From Streptomyces sp. MP131-18 (GTDB lineage: Bacteria > Actinomycetota > Actinomycetes > Streptomycetales > Streptomycetaceae), in contig NZ_LZNS01000001.1 of assembly GCF_001984575.1 (NCBI RefSeq), forward strand, positions 186,001 through 250,000: DNA of 64,000 nt, read 5' to 3'. How positions within the stretch are numbered: position 1 is the stretch's first letter; each line of letters opens with the position of its first letter. The notes beneath the pieces are model-generated. The model did no database searches. It was not told the DNA's origin and saw only the letters and a program-made list of their open reading frames with translations. A program made the translations under genes and the position numbers. This document shows positions 1-6,999 of this stretch, in pieces.

Positions 1-1291
1 GGTCGGGGTGGTCGAGGAAGTGCGTCCACAGCGGCTCGCACAGGGCCCACGCCTCGGCATCCCACCCCAGCGCATGAGCCAGCCGCACGCACGCGTACAA
101 CGCGTGCCGTTCATCAACCAGCCACGCATACGCCCGCCGCTTCACCGTCATGTCCTCGGGCCCGTCGAAGGGGACGTCCGGGGTTCCGGGGAGCTCAGGG
201 ACCGGGCGAGCCAGCGTCAGACGCGTCCCCGCCGCCAGCAGATCGGCCCGCTGGGCCTGCCGCAGATACCACCGCACGATTCGCCGCAGCGCGTCGTCGC
301 GCTCCCGCTCGCCACCGTCCTGCCGGGCACGACGTCGGGCATGCCCCCGCAACAGTTCCGGCAGCCGCATCCTCCGCTGCCTGCCGTCCAGCAGCCCTGC
401 CCCCTCCAGCTCCTCGAGCGCATCGTCGGCGGCTTCCGAGCCCCGGCCGAGGAGGGCCGTCGCCACATCCGAGGTGAACGTGGCCCCCGGGACATCCGCA
501 AGCAGCCGATAGAGCAAGGCCCCGTTGACGCTCAACTCCTGGTAGGCCGCGTCCCAGACGTTCTCCACCTTCGACACCCCCTTCTCCTCCAGCTCCCGCT
601 CAAGGTCGGCAAGCAGCCGGGACAGGGGACGGCGAGGGAACTTCCGTACCCAGCGGCCGGCGACATGCACCGCCACGGGCAGCCCGGAACAGAGCCTGAC
701 AATCCCCGCCACGGCATCAGGCTCGGCGGTGAACCGGGGATCGTCGACCACCAGGCGACGCAGCAGCTCAGCGGCGTCCTCCCCCTCCAGAGGGGACAGC
801 GGAACGTCCGTGCCACCGTCCAAGTCGTACAGACGGCCCTGGCTGATCGCCACGAGCAGACTCGTCCCTGAACCGGGCAGCAGCGGCGCCACCTCAGCCC
901 CGGAGCGCGCATTGTCCACGATGACCAGCAGCCGCTTGCCCTCCGTCAGCGCCCAGTACTGCTCGCGGCGATCCCTGAACTCCCACTGCCGCCACTCCGG
1001 CGACACATCCAGCCCGCGCAGCAACTCCCCCAACGCATCAACCGTGTCCACGGCCCCATCCCAGCGGAGCTCGTCGAGGTCGACATACAGCACCCCATCC
1101 GGATACCGGTCCCGAAGCACGCGGGCGATGCGGAAGGCCAGCTCCGTCTTCCCCACGCCGGCGACACCCAAAAGCTCCACGCAGGGCGCCCGGGAGGACA
1201 GCCGCCAGCCCTCGACCAGGCTCGCGACCCGGGCCAACTCCTCCCGTCGATCGGCGAAGTACACCGGCTCGGGCGGTACCTGAAAGGGCAT
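1..1291 (-). CDS. NB-ARC (AP-ATPase) regulator-like protein, 3' end beyond the window
   Basis: The minus-strand frame from ATG at 1291 stays open to base 1, so only the N-terminal 430 residues are visible. A P-loop GVAGVGKTE lies at about residues 42-50, followed by a Walker-B-like LLVIVDNA and the usual NB-ARC flow (PLSPLEGEDAAELLRRL, then a winged-helix-like stretch). This is the ATPase type found in AfsR-like and other actinobacterial STAND regulators. No SARP DNA-binding domain precedes the ATPase here. The ATG follows a GGAG at 1301-1304; an in-frame GTG at 1297 is an alternative. The C-terminus, where a TPR sensor would be expected, is outside the window. It has no visible functional link to the metallophore genes. 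Confidence 0.75.
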   Translation of the reverse strand, partial: MPFQVPPEPVYFADRREELARVASLVEGWRLSSRAPCVELLGVAGVGKTELAFRIARVLRDRYPDGVLYVDLDELRWDGAVDTVDALGELLRGLDVSPEWRQWEFRDRREQYWALTEGKRLLVIVDNARSGAEVAPLLPGSGTSLLVAISQGRLYDLDGGTDVPLSPLEGEDAAELLRRLVVDDPRFTAEPDAVAGIVRLCSGLPVAVHVAGRWVRKFPRRPLSRLLADLERELEEKGVSKVENVWDAAYQELSVNGALLYRLLADVPGATFTSDVATALLGRGSEAADDALEELEGAGLLDGRQRRMRLPELLRGHARRRARQDGGERERDDALRRIVRWYLRQAQRADLLAAGTRLTLARPVPELPGTPDVPFDGPEDMTVKRRAYAWLVDERHALYACVRLAHALGWDAEAWALCEPLWTHFLDHPD

Positions 1292-1589
1292 GGGCACGGA
1301 CTCCGGAGGTGACGTTGGCTCAACGCGGCGTCGGCAACAGATGATCAGTCCGCTGCCGGATTCACCCTATGCGCACCCACCGCCACGAACCAGACCACGC
1401 CCATAAGACCGTGCCCCTGCTGAACACCGGCATCCTCATCGTGTCCATCGGGTCCGTGGGGCCGTCGACGGCGGAAGCGAGACGTTCGAACTGTAAGCAG
1501 CCGCCAAGGCCGTCATCCGCACCCCCGGCCTCGTCCACGCGGTGGGGGGCTCCTCCTCGGCCGACACGGTTCTGGAGGTGGCTGGCGAC

Positions 1590-1704
1590 GCGGTGCCCCT
1601 CGGCCCCAGGGGTGACCCGGACGAGATCGCCGATGCGGTGTTCTTCCGGGCCAGCCCGCTCAGCGCCTACATCACCGGCCCCAACCTGTACGTCGACGGC
1701 GGAC
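1590..1704 (+). pseudogene. Short-chain dehydrogenase remnant (C-terminal end only)
   Basis: About 38 residues in one frame read VPLGPRGDPDEIADAV, then LSAYITGPNLYVDGG, which is the classic C-terminal end of SDR-family oxidoreductases (the xPLGRxGxPxEIAxAVxFLAS...YITGxxLxVDGG pattern). Nothing upstream restores the Rossmann core or the YxxxK motif, so this is a fossil rather than a gene. It sits in the 870-bp stretch 1292-2161, which contains only remnants. Confidence 0.6.
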
Positions 1705-1740
1705 CGCCCAGATCTGACGGGCTCCGGATTGACGCCTGCC

Positions 1741-1890
1741 CGTGTCAATGTGCGCAGTCTCCCAGTCAGCGCGAATCCGCGGGTCCACGGCAGCGAACGA
1801 CTCGTCCATCGGCGGGGATGCTCAGCCTGTGGGCCACGGCTCCAGCGATGGCCACGCGTTGCCGCATGCCACAGGACAGCTGCCACGGAC
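1741..1890 (-). pseudogene. ABC-transporter ATPase remnant (signature motif and Walker B)
   Basis: The minus strand reads QLSCGMRQRVAIAGAVAHRLSI in one frame, a damaged ABC signature (usual form LSGGMRQRVAIARALA), and then, after a frame change, MDESFAAVDPRIRADWET, matching the Walker B and D-loop (MDEPFAALDxxTR) of nitrate/sulfonate-type ATPases. Two frames and substituted signature residues show a decayed fragment. No Walker A is visible. Confidence 0.55.
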
Positions 1891-1945
1891 AGGAATCAGG
1901 AACGTCGGCGAGCCCCACGGCACCCTCGACGGCGAGATCGCCTCA

Positions 1946-2135
1946 GCGACTTCCCGAGAGGCTCGGTGTCCGGTGCTTCGGTGCGGGCGCCGTCGACATG
2001 GGTGCCTGAGCGGTCGCGGCAGATCACCTCCACGCCGGGGTGGTCGGCCAAGCAGTCGATGAGGGTGACGGCCTCACGGTCGAGGAGAACGTCGACGGGC
2101 CGGTGGGTACGTCGATCGACCTCGGGCACCCACGT
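1946..2135 (-). mobile_element. ISL3-family transposase fragment
   Basis: The minus-strand frame contains PVDVLLDREAVTLIDCLADH, GVEVICRDRSGTHVDGAR and TEAPDT, which match the start of the DDE catalytic domain of ISL3 transposases in Streptomyces (usual pattern LLPDRE...WLxxHPGVEVICRDRAGAYAEGARxGAP). Only about 60 residues remain. Neither the N-terminal zinc finger nor the rest of the catalytic core is present. Confidence 0.6.
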
Positions 2136-2161
2136 CCGTGGCTGAGGAATGCGTGCGCAAG

Positions 2162-2809
2162 TCAGGGACGGTCGCCGTCGGGGAGGAGGGCGGACAGCAG
2201 GGCGCGCAGGGCCTGGTGGGAGGGGTCGGGCGGGGGTGGTCGGCCCCCGGCCTCGGCCCGGTAGCGGGCCAGTGCGGGGAACTGGGCAGGAGTGATCCTC
2301 TCGGTCAGGCGTGCGCGTTGAGTGGGGTGGCGGACCGGGTGCAGGGGGTGTTCCGCCAGCAGCTCGCCCAGGATCAGGTACCAGCAGGAGCGGAACGCGG
2401 ACATCGCCTCCGTCGGGGCAAGCCCTGCCGCCAGGAAGTCGGCGACGCAAGCGTCGGCGAAGAAAAAGGCGTTGTGGGCGACGAGTTCGCCTCGGATGAG
2501 GATATGCAGCACCCAGATGTGGTCCGCCATGTAGTCGTGGGCGCCCGCGAAGCGGGCGAGGAGCCGGGCCGCCGGGCTCTCGCCGGGCACGGCAACGGGC
2601 AGGCCCGCCGCGACCTGCTCCAGGATCGCCACCAGGAGCGCCTCGCGCCCGTCGACATGGCGATAGAGCGAGGCTGCCGCCGTCCCCAACTCGGCGGCGA
2701 CGGTGCGCATGGAGAGGGCATCGAGTCCGTCACGCTCGATGATCAGGCGCCCGGCGGCGACAACGGAGGCCGGAGTGAGACCTGGCCTGGGGTGTCGCCG
2801 CTGCGTCAT
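2162..2809 (-). CDS. TetR-family transcriptional regulator
   Basis: This 215-aa protein has an N-terminal TetR helix-turn-helix (residues about 15-55; LSMRTVAAELGTAAASLYRH) and an all-helical ligand-binding C-terminal domain. It is divergent from the truncated MFS copy that starts at 2905. The same divergent TetR/MFS arrangement occurs at 42.6-44.6 kb in inverted orientation, but there the MFS is intact and the TetR gene is degenerate. This intact regulator is therefore a good candidate to control the distant MFS/ABC operon in trans, through the conserved intergenic site present at both places. That role is inference; the family assignment is clear. Confidence 0.85.
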   Translation of the reverse strand: MTQRRHPRPGLTPASVVAAGRLIIERDGLDALSMRTVAAELGTAAASLYRHVDGREALLVAILEQVAAGLPVAVPGESPAARLLARFAGAHDYMADHIWVLHILIRGELVAHNAFFFADACVADFLAAGLAPTEAMSAFRSCWYLILGELLAEHPLHPVRHPTQRARLTERITPAQFPALARYRAEAGGRPPPPDPSHQALRALLSALLPDGDRP

Positions 2810-2856
2810 GGGCTCATCGTTTCACGCGCCGCGGACCAGCGCTGCTCGCGATTCAC

Positions 2857-2883
2857 GTAGGTAGGCGTACCTTAGGCGAACGC
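2857..2883. promoter_or_regulatory. Conserved operator-like site between TetR and MFS copy (iron-box-like)
   Basis: The sequence contains TAGGTAGGCGTACCTTAG, with inverted arms AGGTA and TACCT. The same region at 44089-44107, read on the minus strand, has TTAGGCATACCTTACGCGAAC against TAGGCGTACCTTAGGCGAAC here. Conservation between two otherwise divergent spacers points to a real site. It could be the operator of the adjacent TetR protein or a DmdR/IdeR iron box (about 11 of 19 positions match the iron-box consensus). The sequence alone does not decide. Confidence 0.45.
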
Positions 2884-2904
2884 TGAACGCAGCGGGGAGG
2901 CAGC

Positions 2905-3223
2905 ATGGCCAAGGCGGAGGCGGAGCCCACCGCGCTGCGGTGGAACCGTGGCGCGGGCGGGAATGGCGCTGGCCCCGGTCTGCCTGTGCCAGCTGGGGGT
3001 GGCACAGGACATCAGCGTGGCCAATGTGGCCCTGCCCGAGATCGGCCGGGATCTGGGCTTCGCACCCGGCGATCTCTCCTGGGTGGTGAACGCCTACACC
3101 CTGGTCTTCGGCGGCCTGCTGCTTCTCGGAGGCCGCGTCGCCGACCTCTTCGGGCATCGGCGTGCCGTAATCGCCGGGCTCCTCCTCTTCGGAGTGGCCT
3201 CCCTGCTGGGCGGCTTCGCCCAG
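2905..3223 (+). pseudogene. Truncated second copy of the cluster MFS exporter
   Basis: From 2958 the frame reads LAPVCLCQL, then DISVANVALPEIG, WVVNAYTLVFGGLLLLGGRV and ADLFGHRRAVIAGL: the first two to three membrane helices and motif A of a DHA2/EmrB-type exporter, almost identical to the intact gene at 42619-44058. The natural start (ATG 2905, good spacing after AGGCAGC) is in a different frame, so a one-base shift lies near 2950. The gene is cut off at 3223, where transposase sequence starts and continues the frame as a chance fusion of 341 codons. It is not a functional transporter. Confidence 0.8.
3008..3223 (+). repeat. 216-bp near-identical inverted repeat, left copy
   Basis: Bases 3008-3223 match the reverse complement of 43738-43953 over their full length, with only about three differences visible by eye (GCCAAT versus GTCAAC, and CTG versus ATG near the end). 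The identity is much higher than in the flanking parts of the two MFS copies, where the N-terminal regions clearly differ. The copies are in opposite orientation and about 40.5 kb apart. Confidence 0.85.
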
Positions 3224-3760
3224 ACAGCGGCTGACCGCCAGGCCGCATGGCTCGACCACGACAGGCCGCTGCCCATCGTCGAGGGCACCGTCATCCGCCT
3301 GATCGCGGAGAAGCTGCCCAGCGGCGGGGTCAACAAGCCGGTCTGGCTGTGGTGGTCGCGCACCGGCGCCACCGAAGCGGACGTCGACCGTTGCTGGCAG
3401 TCCTTCCTTCGCCGCTTCGACATCGAGGACACGTTTCGCCTGTTCAAGCAGACCCTCGGCTGGGCCAAGCCCCGGCTTCGCAGCTCGGAAGCGGCCGACA
3501 GGTGGACCTGGCTGGTGATCGCCGCCTTTGCCCAGCTCCGGCTCGCCCGCCCGCTGGCCGCCGACCTCCGCAGGCCCTGGGAGAAGCCGACCGCGCCGGA
3601 CAAACTGACCCCCGCCCGCGTCCGCAGAGGGTTCAGAAACCTGCACACGAAGACCGGCTCGCCGGGCCGGTGCACCGAAACCGTCCCGGCCCGGCCCAGG
3701 CAGGCCGCCCCGGGCTCGAACAACCGACGCCCGGCCACCCGCCACGACGTGGGCAGTCCT
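3224..3760 (+). mobile_element. 3' fragment of a transposase gene (NF041680-like)
   Basis: Directly after the MFS break the same frame encodes PLPIVEGTVIRLIAEKLP, KPVWLWWSRTGATEADVDR, FDIEDTFRLFKQTLGWAKP and RWTWLVIAAFAQLRLARPL, which is the C-terminal half of a transposase type common in Streptomyces; the usual end, RPATRHDVG, is reached near 3750. The 5' half and the left terminal repeat are missing, so this is a deletion remnant that destroyed the MFS copy. Assignment to a particular IS family is from memory of the motif set. Confidence 0.65.
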
Positions 3761-3875
3761 CGCCACCGGCGAGGCGTACGCCCGGCCCGCCCACCACAAA
3801 GTCGGCACAAAACCGCGACGCGTAGCATGAACTGGCAGCTCAAGACCTATGACCATGTGCCTCTCACCAGGCAAA

Positions 3876-4361
3876 ATGAGCGGCATGGTCAGCGAGGGGA
3901 ACACCGGTTTCACACTGCCGCGAGGCGCGACGGGCTTCTTCCGGCCGAAGGACGGCCCGCTCCCGAAGACTGAACTGCGGGCGTTCCGCGCCGCTCTGTA
4001 TACCGCTGCCCGCCTCGCCGAAGGCGAAGTAGGCGAGGTGGAGGAACGGGTGTACCCCCGGACCTTCCATACCGCAACGGTCATCGGACGCGAAGGCGAG
4101 AACACTGTCCTGTGTCACGCTCACCACCCCTGGGTCGCCTTCGCCAAGACACGGCGGGACTGGTACGGAGAGGACTTCCTCTCGCCGCCGTCGTGGGCTC
4201 ACGCCTTCACCAACGCGGGCTTCACGGTCCTGAGCAGCGAACGACTCGCCACACCACTCTCCGACGTGGACACCTCAGTGCTCACACAGGGCGAGTGGCG
4301 TGCGGTCCGCTTTTTCAACATCACCACGTTGGGCGGAGTCCTCTTCAACGCGTGGGACTGA
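3876..4361 (+). CDS. Hypothetical protein, function unknown
   Basis: A 161-aa protein with ordinary Streptomyces codon use. The start chosen is ATG 3876, which has AGG six bases upstream; ATG 3849 and ATG 3885 are possible. It has no signal peptide or membrane segment. Recognisable features are only compositional: an acidic-basic N-terminus, a central HTATVIGREGENTVLCHAHH stretch, and an aromatic C-terminal half ending FNITTLGGVLFNAWD. I do not recognise a family. It lies between two mobile-element remnants. Confidence 0.55.
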   Translation: MSGMVSEGNTGFTLPRGATGFFRPKDGPLPKTELRAFRAALYTAARLAEGEVGEVEERVYPRTFHTATVIGREGENTVLCHAHHPWVAFAKTRRDWYGEDFLSPPSWAHAFTNAGFTVLSSERLATPLSDVDTSVLTQGEWRAVRFFNITTLGGVLFNAWD

Positions 4362-4596
4362 CATCCACGCAAGAGGCGCCATTCGACGCTCGACCATAAA
4401 TGACTTCCCAATGAAAATGTCAAGCGGCGATGGCGACTTCTGGTGGCGCTTGGTAAGGGCTGTCCCGCTACTCGGCCCCGGACAGCCTGCGGGGTTGAGT
4501 CCTGAGGCGATGGGCCGATGCTGGAATGGGCTTCCTGGTTCTCAGCGACGGTAGCTGCTGGCATGATGATGTTCATGTCCATGTACCGAAAGGCCG

Positions 4597-5064
4597 ATGC
4601 CGCGTAAGCGGCCCGGCGCGCTGCGCGCTGAACAGTCTCTCCGTGTCGCGTGGAGCTTGCCTCCGGACCGGATTCACAGCCTCTCTGCCCGAACCAGTGT
4701 CGCGATAGATCGGGTAGAGAGACTCTCGGGCGACTACTACGTCTACCCTGGCGCCACCGACCGTGCGCTGCGGCGGTATCGAGCGTTTCTGCAACCACCG
4801 GGACGACGGCCCCTTTATCCGCAGGATGCGGAGTGTTCGTGCCGCGGCTGTTCCTTCGACGACGTGCGGCACGCTCGCGACGTGCTTGAGGACGTCCTGC
4901 GGCAGTTGCCTCGCAGGCCCCGCGCCGAGCTTGAACGCCGAGTGCGTGTCCTGGATACCAGGTACGTTCAGCGCACGCTGCCGGATCCGTTTGCCACTTG
5001 TCTGCAGTGGCGTTCCGACCTCTGGTGGCGGCGCCGTCTGGGCGGCGGACGGGAAGCTGGATGA
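4597..5064 (+). CDS. Hypothetical protein (arginine-rich), function unknown
   Basis: A 155-aa frame with a GAAAGG ribosome site just before ATG 4597. It is rich in Arg. The central block DDVRHARDVLEDVLRQLP and RAELERRVRVLDTRYVQRTL, followed by WWRRRL near the end, has the appearance of a small helical protein seen repeatedly in Streptomyces genomes as hypothetical. I cannot assign a function. It lies inside the segment bounded by the 13-bp inverted repeats and may be cargo or a native gene caught between two IS copies. Confidence 0.5.
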   Translation: MPRKRPGALRAEQSLRVAWSLPPDRIHSLSARTSVAIDRVERLSGDYYVYPGATDRALRRYRAFLQPPGRRPLYPQDAECSCRGCSFDDVRHARDVLEDVLRQLPRRPRAELERRVRVLDTRYVQRTLPDPFATCLQWRSDLWWRRRLGGGREAG

Positions 5065-5095
5065 GGAGCTCAAGCTGCGGTGAAATGATCAATGC

Positions 5096-5809
5096 GTGGC
5101 TGGTGTGATCACGGCGTCGCAGCCGTCCTGGATAGGCCCGTTCACTGGGCTGAGCCCGCGCTGCTTCGGCAAGCTGGTGACCGCCCTGCGCCGTGAGGGA
5201 GCGGACGCGGCATACTGGCGCACGAACTTGACACTGCGCCAGCTCGCGCAGTTGTTTGGAATCTCGAAGTCTGCGGCCGACCGCATCATCAACCGCCTCG
5301 CACCGCTGCTCGCGCTGCGGTCGCGCCGACGGTTCCGCAAGGGCACCGTGCTTATCGTGGACGGCACCTTGGTTCCCACGCGTGACTATGCGATGGCCGA
5401 GCAGTCGAAGAACTACCGGTACTCCACCAACCACCAGGTCCTCATCGACGCAGATACACGGCTGGTCGTCGCAGTTGGCCGGCCTCTGCCTGGCAACCGC
5501 AACGACTGCAGGGCATGGGAGCTGTCCGGAGCGAAGGCCATCGTCGGTAATACCACGGTGATCGCTGACGGCGGCTACCGCGGCACTGGCCTGGTGATCC
5601 CGCATCGCCGCGAACCCGGCCAGGCCGAACTCCCGGCCTGGAAAGAGGAGCACAACCGCTCACATCGCAAGGTCCGTGCCCGCGTCGAGCACACCTTCGC
5701 CCGCACGAAGAGCTGGAAGATCCTCCGTGACTGCCGCTTGAAGGGAGACGGCGTTCATCACGCCATACTTGGCATAGCCCACCTGCACAACCTTGCGCTC
5801 GCCGGATAG
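5096..5809 (+). CDS. IS5-family transposase (DDE_Tnp_4 type) with an internal deletion
   Basis: This 237-aa protein starts MAGVITASQPSWIGPFTGLS from a GTG and carries a helix-turn-helix (LTLRQLAQLFGISKSAADRI), the first catalytic Asp in LIVDGTLVPT, the second in PLPGNRNDCRAWE and the Glu in RVEHTFARTKSWK. Homologues I recall are near 256 residues and contain an Arg/Leu-rich block between GADA and YWRTNLTL; here REGADA runs directly into AYWRTN, so about 19-20 residues (in frame) are missing. All DDE residues are kept, but activity is doubtful. It encodes the only near-complete transposase in the window. Confidence 0.85.
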   Translation: MAGVITASQPSWIGPFTGLSPRCFGKLVTALRREGADAAYWRTNLTLRQLAQLFGISKSAADRIINRLAPLLALRSRRRFRKGTVLIVDGTLVPTRDYAMAEQSKNYRYSTNHQVLIDADTRLVVAVGRPLPGNRNDCRAWELSGAKAIVGNTTVIADGGYRGTGLVIPHRREPGQAELPAWKEEHNRSHRKVRARVEHTFARTKSWKILRDCRLKGDGVHHAILGIAHLHNLALAG

Positions 5810-5877
5810 ACCGGCCCAGGTGGGCATCCCCGATGCTGACCGTGTCGAGTCAGTTGATCATTATGGGACAGCCCTTA

Positions 5878-6189
5878 GGCCCCGCATTCGTCACCCGATC
5901 GAAGGTGTGGATAGATGGTATTCACGCAGGGCACTTGGGGCGGGAAGTAGTGGAAAGAATTCACACCGAGACTCGGGCAAGCGTGGGCTCGATAGAGACG
6001 AACTACGGTGGCACCTGGGTTCTCCCTCCCAGCGACTCCCGATTCCTGCTGTCCGTTGAGGATTCGATAGACGCAAGGGCGGATTTCTGGAACTTTATCG
6101 CCAGTCGCTTTGCGATGGAATTCACTTATGACTCCATTTATGGCGGCGAAGGATATCGGCTCCGCTATCGCGACATTGCCCTCGATTGA
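5878..6189 (+). pseudogene. 3' part of an unknown gene interrupted by the IS
   Basis: Immediately after the right inverted repeat the frame reads GPAFVTRSKVWIDGIHAGHL, then REVVERIHTETRASVGSIET and SIYGGEGYRLRYRDIALD before the stop at 6187-6189. No good ribosome site precedes it in this position; the frame enters from IS sequence (ATG 5833 is within the IS end). The short frame MKMSSGDGDFWWRL at 4411-4452 on the other side of the insertion may be its N-terminus. The base composition is lower in GC than in the neighbours. No family recognised. Confidence 0.5.
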
Positions 6190-6492
6190 GGAGAATACGC
6201 CAGACCTATCGATACCCCATCAGATTCGATGCCCTCGCTCCCTTGAGGAGGTGAACGCTGGCCCCGAGGACGCGCCCCCCGCCACCTCCGGCCAGCACTC
6301 CCCCTACTGACACCCGCGGCCGATCGGTGGTGACATGTGTGAGGAAAGCCCGCGCCAGTTTCATGCAGACCAGCACCCGCAGAGGCACTGCCGCCGCCTG
6401 GACGAAGAAGACGACGGCGACCGGCCCGACCAGGCAAACCGGATGGCCTTCACAGCCCGATGCCTGATCCGCAGCAGAGTCCCCGCTGACAA

Positions 6493-6811
6493 AGTTTCCC
6501 TGCGCATCCGGGTGCACACAGTCTCGTAACCGCGCACCGAGCCGCCCGCAGCCAGCACACCCCATGTCTCGGGCCGACGATCGAAGGCAAGGCAGCCCAG
6601 CCGCTCATACAGCGCCCGGGCCCGCACGTTGTCCTCTTCTACGCCCAGCTCCGTACAACGCAGGCCCGCGGTCCTTGATCCGCTGTTCAGCCACGCCAAT
6701 GAGCAGCGTGCCGATTCCACAGGAGGGCAAGGCGATATGAACAGCCAATTGCCAGAGCGTCCCAGCGCCCTCCGCAGCCCGGTAGTCGATGCCGCCCACC
6801 GCCACCGGCAT
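6493..6811 (-). pseudogene. GNAT-family N-acetyltransferase, frameshifted and N-truncated
   Basis: From ATG 6811 the minus strand reads GIDYRAAEGAGTLWQLAVH, then CGIGTLLIGVAEQRIKDRG, the acetyl-CoA binding region of a GNAT fold. The homology then continues in another frame as LRCTELGVEEDNVRARALYE, RLGCLAFDRRPETWGVL and YETVCTRMRRE. The frame change is near 6665-6672. The first beta strands and helices of the domain are missing upstream of 6811. The remaining minus-strand frame down to about 6206 (a hydrophobic VFFVQAAAVPLRVLVCMKLA stretch) has no recognisable identity. Confidence 0.7.
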
Positions 6812-6999
6812 GTCCGTCCACGGACGTGATCACTGGCGAGCCGGATGCAGGGGAATTGGCCCGTTCCGTTCGGGAAAGGGGAGTCGGAAAGGGACACGCG
6901 CCACGGGCACCTGGCCGACGGCCTACGTCCCTCCGAGGGGCGGCGCATCGCTGCCGCGCCGCCCCTCCCCACCGGAGCCCGGTTACCCGACCAACATGG

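Larger units (their letters stand above)
4454..5877 (+). mobile_element. Putative insertion bounded by 13-bp perfect inverted repeats
   Basis: TAAGGGCTGTCCC occurs at 4454-4466 and its exact reverse complement at 5865-5877. The segment contains the hypothetical gene 4597-5064 and the IS5-type transposase 5096-5809. The simple IS would be only about 800 bp, and an imperfect inner left end may lie near 5074 (GCTGCGGTGAAATGATCAA against GCTGTCCCATAATGATCAA at the right end). The outer repeat may therefore belong to a second, decayed copy, making this a nested or composite insertion. The reading frames on both sides (MKMSSGDGDFWWRL at 4411-4452 and GPAFVTRSKVWIDG after 5878) may be halves of one interrupted gene. 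Confidence 0.5.
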
